A stretch of DNA of 12,123 bases from Microbacteriaceae bacterium (GTDB lineage: Bacteria; Actinomycetota; Actinomycetes; Actinomycetales; Microbacteriaceae): positions 1-12,123 of the forward strand of contig RFQD01000022.1 of NCBI GenBank assembly GCA_009925875.1, in the 5' to 3' direction. The notes beneath the pieces are model-generated. The model ran no database searches. It saw nothing but the letters and a program-made list of their open reading frames with translations, and was not told the DNA's origin. Within the stretch, counting starts at the first letter, position 1; every line of letters begins with the position of its first letter. A program made the position numbers and the translations under genes. Positions 1 through 8,485 of this stretch are shown piece after piece.

Positions 1-639
1 ACGGGCGCGGTGCGCATCGAAGAGGAGTATGTTGTTGACGTGCGCGGCAGCAACCTGGCGCAGGTTGCCATGCTGCACGCCGTCGACATGCGGCGCGTGG
101 TGAGCAACAACGTCATGACGGTGTACGAGACGCTCGGCATCACGGCGTACACGATTGGCGACTTTGCCCTTGCCCTGAGGGAACTGAAGACCTACCAGCG
201 CATCACGGGGCGCAACGATCAGATTGCGTTGATGGTGGATGCTGAACGCGGCGTCGGGCGACCCGACAAGGCACTCGAACTCGGCCGTTCGGTGAATCGA
301 ACGCAGCTCGAAGATTCCGTGCAAGTAAACCTCGCTATCGCGATGTCGGGTGCGCGACTGGACATGGATCAGCCGGAGCTCGCACTCGCGGAACTGGAAA
401 TCAGTCAGTTGCGGGCCGAGAAGGCGTTTGCCTACCACGTGCCCTTGTACTATGCCTACGCTGAGGTACTGCGTGACCTGGGGCGCAACGACGAAGCGCA
501 GACGTGGGAGCGCCGCGGAGACCTACTTGCCGACGCCATCGATGCACGAGATGGTGCAGACGGAAGCGACGAAAGCATTGGCATCGTGACCGAGTACGAG
601 CACGTCGACGACGACGTCGAGGCGGGTGACGCGTCATGA
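1..639 (+). CDS. TPR-repeat protein, 3' part (5' end outside window)
   Basis: The frame is open from base 1 to the TGA at 637-639, so the gene probably starts upstream; the GTG at 10 is only the first possible start inside the window. The visible ~212 residues are alpha-helical with TPR-like spacing, for example around 121-210 (VYETLGITAY... followed by ALALRELKTY), 238-290, 340-400 and 440-520 (YAYAEVLRDLGRNDEAQ). A final acidic, Gly/Asp-rich tail looks disordered. No signal peptide or membrane segment is visible. TPR proteins act as scaffolds for protein contacts; the specific partner is unknown. A TPR protein directly upstream of the HAD phosphatase and tlyA matches mycobacterial Rv1691 by position. 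The stop overlaps the next start (ATGA, 636-639), which suggests translational coupling. TPR class is fairly secure; function is not known. Confidence 0.8.
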   Translation, partial: TGAVRIEEEYVVDVRGSNLAQVAMLHAVDMRRVVSNNVMTVYETLGITAYTIGDFALALRELKTYQRITGRNDQIALMVDAERGVGRPDKALELGRSVNRTQLEDSVQVNLAIAMSGARLDMDQPELALAELEISQLRAEKAFAYHVPLYYAYAEVLRDLGRNDEAQTWERRGDLLADAIDARDGADGSDESIGIVTEYEHVDDDVEAGDAS

Positions 640-792
640 CGACACCGATTGACGGTGTGGATGTGGTACTCGCGGATCTCGACGGGGTCGTCTATGCGGG
701 TGCGAACCCCATCGCGCATGCTGTTGAGAGTCTCACTGCCGTGGCGCAGCGCATCCGTGTGGGATATGTCACGAATAACGCATCGCGCAGTT

Positions 793-816
793 GCCGAGCA
801 CTTGCGTGAGCTCGGC
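793..816 (+). repeat. Inverted repeat (possible hairpin) next to the HAD frame switch
   Basis: GCCGAGC at 793-799 is perfectly complementary to GCTCGGC at 810-816, with a 10-base loop. It begins 3-4 bases after the point where the HAD reading frame changes, and the premature TGA (807-809) lies in the loop. The two arms also encode conserved residues (Ala-Glu-His and Glu-Leu-Gly), so the complementarity may be only a codon by-product. Confidence 0.4.
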
Positions 817-1627
817 TTGCCTGTCACGGCACACGACGTTGTGACATCACCACAGGCCGCCATGTCGTTGTTGCGCGAACTCGCTCCGTCGGGCTCGACG
901 ATATTGGTTGTGGGCGGAGAAGGTCTGACCAGTGAAGTGGCGAAGGCCGGCTTCGTTGTAACCGACTCGGCCCTCGATAATCCGGCTGCGGTGGTGCAAG
1001 GATTCTCGCCCGAGCTCGGTTGGAAGCACTTGGCCGAGGCCTCGTTCGCGCTCAACGCGCGCAAGCCGGGGGTGAGCGAGATCCCGTGGATTGCGACCAA
1101 CATGGACTGGACCATCCCCGTCGCGCGAGGTGTCGCGCCCGGGAACGGAACGCTTGTGTCGGCCGTACACCTTGCTGTTGGGCGTCTGCCGGTCGTGGCG
1201 GGCAAGCCGGAGCTCCCCATTTTTGACGAGGCACAACGTCGGTTCGCCACCAGCAACATGCTGTTCATCGGCGATCGCCTCGACACCGACATCAAGGGTG
1301 CCGATGCGGCCGGACTGAAGTCGGCACTCGTGTTGACCGGCATCGATCACGCCAAGCAGGCCTTGGCCGCGCCACCCGGCTCGCGACCGACCTACATTTT
1401 GGATGACCTGCGTCAGTTGCACGAACCCTACCCCGAGACCGTCACGCACGCCGACGGTAGCGTGAGTGTCGGCGAGGCACACGTCGTGAAGCGGGGAATG
1501 GAGCTTGTCGTGACGCGCGAGGGTACGCATCCACTCGATGCGGTTCGTGCCGCGTGCACGCTGATCTGGGACAGCGGCCTGGCAATTTACGGGTTCACCG
1601 TGCCCGAGCGGTTGCACGCGTACATGC

Positions 1628-1634
1628 CTAGAAT
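1628..1634 (+). promoter_or_regulatory. Putative -10 box for a leaderless transcript of the 1641 gene
   Basis: CTAGAAT at 1628-1634 contains TAGAAT, a good actinobacterial -10 (TANNNT). Six bases separate it from the ATG at 1641, the spacing expected if transcription starts at or just before the start codon. No Shine-Dalgarno sequence precedes that ATG. No convincing -35 is present: TTGCAC at 1612 is too close. The same seven bases occur just ahead of parA at 8471-8477. Inferred from sequence only. Confidence 0.4.
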
Positions 1635-1640
1635 TGACGC

Positions 1641-1778
1641 ATGACCGAGGACCTGCAGGCAGAGCTCGCGCGCATCGAGGCGTTGCCGCTTGAGCAGCGC
1701 GCAGATGCGTACTCGAGGGTTTATGACGAGTTGAAGACCCGTCTCGAGCGTGTCGACGCACAGGGACCGAGTGCCTGA
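1641..1778 (+). CDS. Small conserved-position protein, 45 aa
   Basis: ATG 1641 to TGA 1776-1778 encodes 45 residues beginning MTEDLQAELARIEALPLEQR. It is rich in Glu, Leu, Ala and Arg and probably forms one or two amphipathic helices, with no Cys, signal peptide or membrane segment. The start overlaps the HAD stop as ATGA (1641-1644), and its 3' end overlaps the tlyA start by 8 bases (1771-1778). Mycobacteria have a comparably small gene (Rv1693) in the same slot between the phosphatase and tlyA, so the position is likely conserved; sequence homology was not tested. No Shine-Dalgarno site is visible, but a -10-like TAGAAT lies 6 bases upstream. Coding is supported by the tight two-sided overlap and GC-rich third positions. 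Function unknown. Confidence 0.7.
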   Translation: MTEDLQAELARIEALPLEQRADAYSRVYDELKTRLERVDAQGPSA

Positions 1779-2610
1779 AGTCAGTGACGCGAGTGGGCAG
1801 CGACTGGATGCGGCACTCGCCACCCGCGGCATCGCGCGTTCGCGCACCCATGCGGCGGAGCTCATCGTGAGTGGGCGTGTGCGGGTGAACGGGCATCCGG
1901 TCATCAAGGCGGCTCACCGAGTGACCGACGCGGACGACATCGTCGTCGAGCGACTCGACCACTACGTCAGCCGCGCCGCCCACAAGCTCATCGCGGCGCT
2001 CGATGCCTTCGAAATTGATGTCACCGATCGCCGCGCGCTCGACGTGGGCGCCTCGACTGGTGGATTCACGCAGGTGTTACTGGAACGGCATGTGGGGAGC
2101 GTCATCGCCCTCGACGTGGGGCACAACCAGCTGTCGCCGTCGATTCGCTCGGATGAGCGGGTGCGTGTTCTCGAAGGCGTCAACGCACGCTACCTCACAC
2201 GCGACAACCTGGCCGGCCTGCTTCGCCTGCCCGGGCTGCCCGATGAAGAAGCGCCGAATCTCGTCGTCGGCGATCTTTCTTTCATCTCGCTCACGCACGT
2301 GATTCCCGCGTTACGCGTGACCGCAACCGACGACGCCGACGTCGTGCTGCTCATCAAGCCGCAGTTTGAGGTCGGACGGCAAGGCGTCAAAGAGGGCATC
2401 GTGACGAATGCGGGAAAGCGAGAGGACGCCATCAACGCCGTGTTGTGGTGCGCGTTTGATACCGGGTTGCGCACCGCGGGCATCCTGTCTTCCCCAATCC
2501 TGGGTGGCGCCGGAAACCGCGAGTATGTTGCCTGGTTCAGCGCACGTGTCGGTAGTAATCCGACACAATGGAGGGAACACGTCCACAGATTGGCAGGAGG
2601 CGCGGCATGA
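1771..2610 (+). CDS. tlyA: TlyA family rRNA (cytidine-2'-O)-methyltransferase
   Basis: S-adenosylmethionine-dependent 2'-O-methyltransferase. In mycobacteria TlyA methylates C1409 of 16S and C1920 of 23S rRNA, and its loss gives capreomycin resistance. The 279-residue product has an N-terminal S4 RNA-binding domain (about 10-60, RLDAALATRGIARSRTHAAE) and a Rossmann methyltransferase domain with the SAM motif DVGASTGGF (91-99). The K-D-K-E catalytic tetrad appears to be K72, D168 (GDLSFISL), K196 (LIKPQFE) and E251 (GNREYVAW). Length with an intact N-terminal S4 region fits the longer type that modifies both subunits. The GTG at 1771 is chosen because AGGGA at 1763-1767 sits at good spacing; a GTG at 1750 would add 7 residues and overlap the small gene further. 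The stop overlaps nadK by 4 bases. Confidence 0.93.
   Translation: MPEVSDASGQRLDAALATRGIARSRTHAAELIVSGRVRVNGHPVIKAAHRVTDADDIVVERLDHYVSRAAHKLIAALDAFEIDVTDRRALDVGASTGGFTQVLLERHVGSVIALDVGHNQLSPSIRSDERVRVLEGVNARYLTRDNLAGLLRLPGLPDEEAPNLVVGDLSFISLTHVIPALRVTATDDADVVLLIKPQFEVGRQGVKEGIVTNAGKREDAINAVLWCAFDTGLRTAGILSSPILGGAGNREYVAWFSARVGSNPTQWREHVHRLAGGAA
2595..2600 (+). promoter_or_regulatory. Strong ribosome binding site for nadK
   Basis: AGGAGG lies 6 bases before the ATG at 2607 and is the best Shine-Dalgarno match in the window. It fixes the nadK start at 2607 rather than the in-frame ATG at 2568 deep inside tlyA. Confidence 0.85.
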
Positions 2611-3512
2611 CAGCCACTCGTCGCGCGCTGGTCATCCCTCACGTGTTGCAGGACGTGTCACTCGCAACCGCCATCGAGGTGTGTCGTCAGCTGGTCGGTT
2701 CCGGAGTCGTCCCCGTATTGCGAGAGGCCGAGGGTCACGTCGTTGCATCGGCTGCGCCGGACCTGACAGCACTGGAATGGCTTGAATCCGGTGTTGCTCT
2801 CCATGAGGTCGACGTCGTGTTCGCGATCGGTGGTGACGGCACAATTCTGCGCGCCGCGGAGGTCGTGCGCGACGTGGCACTGCCCATCGTCGGCGTCAAC
2901 GTGGGGCACATCGGGTTCCTGGCCGAAACAGAGCGGGACAGCGTGAGCGAAACGGTGTCGCGCGTTTTGGCCGGTGACTTTGCCGTCGAAGATCTCTTTT
3001 GTCTGGACGTGCGCGTCAAGCGCGGCAACGAGGTGGTTTTTCACACGTGGGCCTTGAACGAGGCGACCGTCGAAAAAGCCAGTCGTGAACGCATGCTCGA
3101 AGTCGTCGTGGAAGTCAACAAACGGCCACTCGAATCGTTTGGCTGTGACGGCATCGTCGTTGCCACGCCGACGGGGTCGACCGCGTACGCGTTCTCGGCC
3201 GGCGGGCCGGTTGTGTGGCCCGATGTCGAGGCGATGCTCGTCGTTCCCTTGTCGGCGCACGCGCTGTTTGCACGCCCGCTGGTCGTCTCTCCGGACGTGG
3301 CCGTGGCGGTCGAGATTCTCGAACGCAGCAGTGGCGGCGGGGTCTTATGGTGTGATGGTCGTCGCACATTCGATTTGCCATCGGGTGCCCGTGTTGTCGT
3401 TCAACGCTCCACCACTCCGGTGAGACTGGCACGACTCAACAATGATTCGTTTGCGGATCGCATCGTGAACAAATTTGATCTGTCTGTGTATGGCTGGCGA
3501 GGACCCCAATAA
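2607..3512 (+). CDS. nadK: NAD kinase
   Basis: Cytoplasmic enzyme that phosphorylates NAD+ to NADP+ using ATP or polyphosphate, the only route to NADP. The 301-residue product shows the family signatures in order: GGDGT at 75-79 with catalytic D77, NVGHIGFLAE (98-107), the NE pair at 151-152 followed by VEKASRERM, the DGIVVATPTGSTAY segment (181-194), and the C-terminal PLVVSPD region (224-230). Length is normal for actinobacterial NadK (also called PpnK). The start is fixed by AGGAGG. It overlaps the tlyA stop by 4 bases (ATGA) and recN begins one base after its TAA, so tlyA-nadK-recN is very likely cotranscribed, as in other Actinobacteria. No missing residues noticed. Confidence 0.95.
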   Translation: MTATRRALVIPHVLQDVSLATAIEVCRQLVGSGVVPVLREAEGHVVASAAPDLTALEWLESGVALHEVDVVFAIGGDGTILRAAEVVRDVALPIVGVNVGHIGFLAETERDSVSETVSRVLAGDFAVEDLFCLDVRVKRGNEVVFHTWALNEATVEKASRERMLEVVVEVNKRPLESFGCDGIVVATPTGSTAYAFSAGGPVVWPDVEAMLVVPLSAHALFARPLVVSPDVAVAVEILERSSGGGVLWCDGRRTFDLPSGARVVVQRSTTPVRLARLNNDSFADRIVNKFDLSVYGWRGPQ

Positions 3513-3513
3513 C

Positions 3514-5202
3514 GTGATTGAAGAAATTCGCATTCGAGACCTTGGTGTCATATCTGAGGCGGCACTGCCACTCGGCCCCGGCTTTACCGCCATCACGGGT
3601 GAAACGGGCGCCGGTAAAACGATGGTTGTCACGGCACTCGGTCTGCTGCGCGGAGAACGGGCCGACGCCGCGACGGTTCGCCGGGGCAGTGAGGCCCTCT
3701 GGGTGGAAGGAACCTGGCGCCTCGATGACCCCGACACGATTCGTGGCGTCGTGGAGGAGGCCGGTGGAGACCTCGACGGTAACCAGCTACTCATCGCCCG
3801 TTCGGTTAGTTCCGAAGGTCGATCACGCGCCGTCGTGGGCGGACGGACAACGCCCGCCGGTGTTCTCCAGACATTGGCGGATGCCCTTGTTGCGGTGCAC
3901 GGGCAAAGCGACCAGATTCGGCTCCGCTCGACAACCGAGCAACGCGAATCACTCGATCGCTATTCCGGCTCGGAATTCACGGAGCGACTTGCGGAATATC
4001 AGCAGGTGTTTCGACGGTGGCAACGCAATCTCGCTGAACTGATGGAACTCACCACGGAGCGCGACCGTCGAACGCGGGAGGCGGATGACCTGCGCACGGC
4101 CCTGGCCGACATCGAAGCGATTGCCCCTCAACCGGGAGAAGACGCCGAACTCCAAGAGCTCGCGGATCGCCTCACAAACGTGGAAGAACTCCGTGCCGCC
4201 ATAGCGGCTGCGCACGGCGCGATTTCGAGCGACGACGATTCGTTCGATGCGCTCGGTCTCGTCGAGTCTGCGCGGCGTCAACTTGAACGTGTCGCGGGCG
4301 TCGACCCGGTGCTCGCAAAGATTCTCGAGACACTCACCGTGCTCAGCGCGCAACTCTCCGAAACGTCAACCGACCTCTCCCGCCGACTCGCCGACATCGA
4401 AAGTGACGGAGAACGAAGCCTCGACATGGTGCAAGAGCGCCGATCGGCGCTCGCGAGTCTGATGCGCCGATTTGGCCCCACTCTCGAAGACGTGCTCGCG
4501 TATGCGGAATCGGGCAGTGCGCGCCTGCTTGCACTCGACGGAGACACGGAGCGCATTGAGGAACTCGCCGGGGTCACGGCTCGCGACGAAGCAGATGTGC
4601 GGGCGATCGGTGCGTCATTGACGCAGCTGCGCTTGGCATCCGCCACCGCTCTCAGTGAGTCGGTCACGGTCGAACTCGCCGGTCTCGCGATGCCGGACGC
4701 ATCCCTACACGTGCGCGTCACCACCACGGACGAGCCGACTCCCTTCGGTTTCGACGCCGTGGAGTTTTTACTCCAACCCCACTCGGGGTCTGACCCGCGA
4801 CCCATCGCCAAGGGAGCATCAGGTGGTGAACTATCGCGAGTCATGTTGGCTCTCGAAGTTGTTGTGGCCGAACGCGACCGCGTTCCCACGTACGTTTTCG
4901 ACGAAGTGGACTCCGGCGTCGGTGGCGCGGCCGCGATCGAAATCGGCCGACGGCTCGCGCGATTGGCGCAAAATGCCCAGGTCATCGTGGTGACCCACCT
5001 TGCGCAGGTCGCGGCGTTCGCCACAAATCACCTGCGCGTCGAAAAGAACACCGAAGGGGATGTCACGGTCAGTTCGGTCACCAAATTGTCGGGCGAAGCA
5101 CGCATCGCCGAAATGGCTCGACTCCTCTCGGGACTTCCGGATTCCGACACGGGGCTCGAGCACGCCAGAGAGCTCGTTCAGCTCGCTTCGCTGATAGAGT
5201 GA
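3514..5202 (+). CDS. recN: DNA repair protein RecN
   Basis: SMC-like ATPase that acts early in RecA-dependent double-strand break repair. The product is 562 residues. An N-terminal ATPase half has the Walker A GETGAGKT (29-36). A long Glu/Arg/Leu-rich central region (about 155-370) is consistent with the antiparallel coiled coil. The C-terminal half carries the ABC signature SGGELS (436-441), Walker B ending in D463-E464 (YVFDEVDSGVGG) and the H-loop histidine H495 (VVTHLAQVA). Length fits the family. The start at GTG 3514 gives MIEEIRIRDLGV, the usual RecN beginning, with GAGGA at 3499-3503 upstream; an in-frame ATG at 3490 would add 8 residues and has no ribosome site. No LexA-box-like site was seen, and upstream space is lacking because it abuts nadK. 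The 3' end carries the candidate pyrG promoter. Confidence 0.95.
   Translation: MIEEIRIRDLGVISEAALPLGPGFTAITGETGAGKTMVVTALGLLRGERADAATVRRGSEALWVEGTWRLDDPDTIRGVVEEAGGDLDGNQLLIARSVSSEGRSRAVVGGRTTPAGVLQTLADALVAVHGQSDQIRLRSTTEQRESLDRYSGSEFTERLAEYQQVFRRWQRNLAELMELTTERDRRTREADDLRTALADIEAIAPQPGEDAELQELADRLTNVEELRAAIAAAHGAISSDDDSFDALGLVESARRQLERVAGVDPVLAKILETLTVLSAQLSETSTDLSRRLADIESDGERSLDMVQERRSALASLMRRFGPTLEDVLAYAESGSARLLALDGDTERIEELAGVTARDEADVRAIGASLTQLRLASATALSESVTVELAGLAMPDASLHVRVTTTDEPTPFGFDAVEFLLQPHSGSDPRPIAKGASGGELSRVMLALEVVVAERDRVPTYVFDEVDSGVGGAAAIEIGRRLARLAQNAQVIVVTHLAQVAAFATNHLRVEKNTEGDVTVSSVTKLSGEARIAEMARLLSGLPDSDTGLEHARELVQLASLIE
5192..5200 (+). promoter_or_regulatory. Putative extended -10 promoter for pyrG
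   Basis: TGATAGAGT at 5192-5200 matches an extended -10 (TGN then TANNNT), inside the last codons of recN. The pyrG GTG is at 5209, 8 bases beyond the box, so the transcript would be leaderless or nearly so. No clear -35 is present, as is usual for extended -10 promoters. GAGTGA overlapping the recN stop could instead act as a weak ribosome site, so the case is suggestive only. Confidence 0.4.
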
Positions 5203-6885
<1,683 letters not shown>

Positions 6886-6888
6886 CCC

Positions 6889-7524
6889 GTGTCCGACCCG
6901 ATCATCGATGAACCAGCACCCGTGGAGACGCTGGAGAGTGGAACGGTATTCACCGGTCGAGTATGGGACGTGGTGAGCGAACAGTTTCGCTACAACGGGG
7001 AGGTCTTGACACGCGACTTCGTTGCGCACCCCGGCGCTGTCGCCGTCATGGCCTTCGATGAGCACGACAGGTTTGTCACAATCAAGCAGTACCGACACCC
7101 CGTGAGACTGCGCGAGTGGGAGCTACCGGCTGGCTTGCTCGACCTCGAGGGTGAGCATCCGCTGGCATCGGCTCAGCGTGAACTCGCCGAAGAAGTCGAT
7201 CTCGCGGCCGCTGAATGGCATGTGCTCACCGACTACTGCACCTCGCCCGGCGGAAGCGACGAAGCGATCCGGGTCTACCTTGCACGCGGACTGACGCCCG
7301 CCGTTCACTCGTTCGAACGCACCGGCGAAGAGGCAGACATGATCGTGCGATGGATTTCGCTCGACGACGCGGTCGACGCGGTGCTCGATGGTCGGGTATC
7401 GAACTCAATCTTTCAGGTCGCCGTATTGACGGCACACGTCTCACGCCAACGGGGATGGTCGACGCTCCGTCCGGGTGATGCCCCCTGGCCCCAACTGGAC
7501 TGGCGCGACGCACGCCGCACATGA
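6889..7524 (+). CDS. Nudix hydrolase, ADP-ribose pyrophosphatase type
   Basis: Predicted to hydrolyse ADP-ribose to AMP and ribose 5-phosphate. The 211-residue product has an N-terminal beta region (FTGRVWDVVSE...), then WELPAGLLDLEGE and the Nudix helix RELAEEVDL: G82, E89, R97, E98, E101 and E102. The loop SPGGSDE (119-125), with E125, is typical of ADP-ribose pyrophosphatases. There are six residues between G82 and E89 instead of the canonical five, and the usual Gly after the EE pair is Asp (EEVDL). The gene order pyrG-Nudix-xerD equals mycobacterial Rv1699-Rv1701, where Rv1700 is an ADP-ribose pyrophosphatase. The GTG lies 3 bases after the pyrG stop with only a weak purine stretch upstream. 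The stop overlaps the xerD ATG (7521-7524). Exact substrate is inferred. Confidence 0.88.
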   Translation: MSDPIIDEPAPVETLESGTVFTGRVWDVVSEQFRYNGEVLTRDFVAHPGAVAVMAFDEHDRFVTIKQYRHPVRLREWELPAGLLDLEGEHPLASAQRELAEEVDLAAAEWHVLTDYCTSPGGSDEAIRVYLARGLTPAVHSFERTGEEADMIVRWISLDDAVDAVLDGRVSNSIFQVAVLTAHVSRQRGWSTLRPGDAPWPQLDWRDARRT

Positions 7525-8474
7525 AACTCGTCGACGCACAAGAGTCGTTCCTGCGCCACGTGACGATTGAACGAGGACTGTCGACGAATACCATCTCGGC
7601 CTATCGTCGTGACCTGACCGGTTACCTAGAGTGGCTCGCTCTCAATGGTGTCGACCCTGCGGCAGAGGAATCCTGCGCGGCAGTGACCTCTCAACTCGTC
7701 TCGGCCTTCATCGCCCACGTGCACGATCGACCGCACTCGCCGCTGACCGCAACGAGTCAGGCTCGTCTGCTCTCCAGCCTGCGCGGGTTTCACCGATTCG
7801 GTCTCGAAGAAGGTTTCGCATCGAGCGATCCAACGCTAGGTATTTCTCCGCCGAAACTTCCATTGCGACTTCCCAAGGCCTTGAGTATCTCCGAAGTCGA
7901 AGCACTACTCGATGCCTGTGACGGCGATGGCGATGTTCGGATTCGCGACCGCGCGCTCATCGAATTGCTCTATGCGACGGGCGCGCGCATCTCCGAGATT
8001 GTGTCCCTTAATGTGGACGACATCACCGACACACAGGGAATGTTGCGCGTTCGAGGTAAAGGCAACAAGCAGCGACTCGTTCCTGTGGGGTCGTTTGCTC
8101 GCGCGGCCCTGGACGCGTATCTCGTTCGCGTTCGACCCGTGTTCTCGGCTCGGGGTCGCTCGACACCGGCGCTCTTTCTCGGACCACGAGGGTCGCGAAT
8201 GTCGCGCCAGAGCGCGTGGCTGGTCATCCAAGGAGCCGCCGAGCGCGCTGAGCTCACCACGCACGTCTCGCCGCACTCGTTACGCCACTCGTTCGCGACT
8301 CACCTGTTGAACGGCGGCGCCGATGTGCGGGTCGTGCAAGAGCTGCTCGGGCACAGCTCTGTTGCGACCACACAGATTTACACCTTGGTCACGGCGGATG
8401 CGTTGCGCGAGAGCTATCAGCTCGCGCATCCTCGGGCTCGGGCGACGAGCACCAGAATCGACGGGTCAGGCTAG
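7521..8474 (+). CDS. xerD: Site-specific tyrosine recombinase XerD
   Basis: Resolves chromosome dimers at dif with its partner XerC (not in this window). The 317-residue product has an N-terminal SAM-like core-binding domain (about 4-105, FLRHVTIERGLSTNTISAYR) and a C-terminal catalytic domain. All active-site residues are present: R156 (YATGAR), K180 (RGKGNK), H252 and R255 (HSLRHSFATHLL), H278 (LGHSS) and the nucleophile Y287 (TTQIYT). Length and motif wording fit the chromosomal XerD family, and the housekeeping context (between Nudix and parA/scpA) argues against a phage or integron integrase. No ribosome site is visible; the ATGA overlap with the Nudix gene suggests translation by coupling. 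The last ~15 residues are variable and overlap the parA upstream repeat and promoter. Confidence 0.94.
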   Translation: MKLVDAQESFLRHVTIERGLSTNTISAYRRDLTGYLEWLALNGVDPAAEESCAAVTSQLVSAFIAHVHDRPHSPLTATSQARLLSSLRGFHRFGLEEGFASSDPTLGISPPKLPLRLPKALSISEVEALLDACDGDGDVRIRDRALIELLYATGARISEIVSLNVDDITDTQGMLRVRGKGNKQRLVPVGSFARAALDAYLVRVRPVFSARGRSTPALFLGPRGSRMSRQSAWLVIQGAAERAELTTHVSPHSLRHSFATHLLNGGADVRVVQELLGHSSVATTQIYTLVTADALRESYQLAHPRARATSTRIDGSG

Positions 8475-8485
8475 AATCGTCGGGT
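8452..8485 (+). repeat. Imperfect 15-bp direct repeat (19-bp period) spanning the parA start
   Basis: The 15 bases at 8452-8466 (core AGAATCG then CGGGT) recur at 8471-8485 with 13 of 15 identical. The second copy contains the TAGAAT box and reaches into the parA GTG; the first lies in the xerD tail. The arrangement could be a two-site operator or a small local duplication. Function is not established. Confidence 0.5.
8472..8477 (+). promoter_or_regulatory. Putative -10 box for a leaderless parA transcript
   Basis: TAGAAT overlaps the xerD TAG stop and lies 6 bases before the parA GTG at 8484. No Shine-Dalgarno sequence precedes that GTG, which favours a leaderless start. No clear -35 at 16-18 bases upstream. 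Spacing and heptamer (CTAGAAT) match those ahead of the gene at 1641. Confidence 0.45.

Larger units (their letters stand above)
636..1644 (+). pseudogene. HAD-superfamily sugar/glycerol-phosphate phosphatase (NagD/Rv1692 type), frameshifted
   Basis: The ATG at 636 opens a frame encoding MTTPIDGVDVVLADLDGVVY, with the HAD motif I nucleophile pair D14/D16, then motif II in GYVTNNASR ending at 788. That frame stops at a TGA at 807-809 after 57 residues. The homology continues one frame over from 790 (VAEHLRELGL) to the TGA at 1642-1644. This part carries the motif III lysine in AGKPE (codon 1204) and motif IV GDRLDTD (1270-1290). Joined, the product is ~335 residues, normal for the family; mycobacterial Rv1692, a glycerol-3-phosphate phosphatase, sits at the same position in the operon. 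As written, neither half has all catalytic motifs. An in-frame start at 649 would give about 46 unrelated residues and lose the nucleophile, so it is not the true start. Either a real lesion or a sequence error. Confidence 0.82.

Noticed and set aside
601..625. Palindromic-looking ACGTCGACGACGACGT near the end of the TPR gene
   Set aside because: It encodes a His-Val-Asp-Asp-Asp-Val run; such GTCGAC strings are common in this base composition and need no structural explanation.
649..790. N-terminal part of the long frame that starts at 649, read as the true HAD start
   Set aside because: It gives a Ser/Arg-rich unrelated peptide and drops the DLDG nucleophile motif, which reads perfectly from the ATG at 636 in the other frame.
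786..809. Programmed ribosomal frameshift in the HAD gene
   Set aside because: No recognised slippery sequence is visible and the alignment suggests missing residues, so a deletion or sequence error is simpler. Kept only as a remote option.
456..1983. Long minus-strand open frames (456-1343 and 847-1983)
   Set aside because: They are antisense to the HAD and tlyA genes, have Arg/Ser-rich wording with no recognisable family, and arise from GC-rich codon structure.
2568..2606. Upstream ATG start for nadK at 2568
   Set aside because: It lies inside tlyA without a ribosome site, while AGGAGG sits 6 bases before the ATG at 2607.
7521..8474. Tyrosine recombinase as a sign of a phage, integron or genomic island
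   Set aside because: Length, motif wording and conserved housekeeping neighbours identify chromosomal XerD; no attachment repeats, tRNA or other mobile genes are present.
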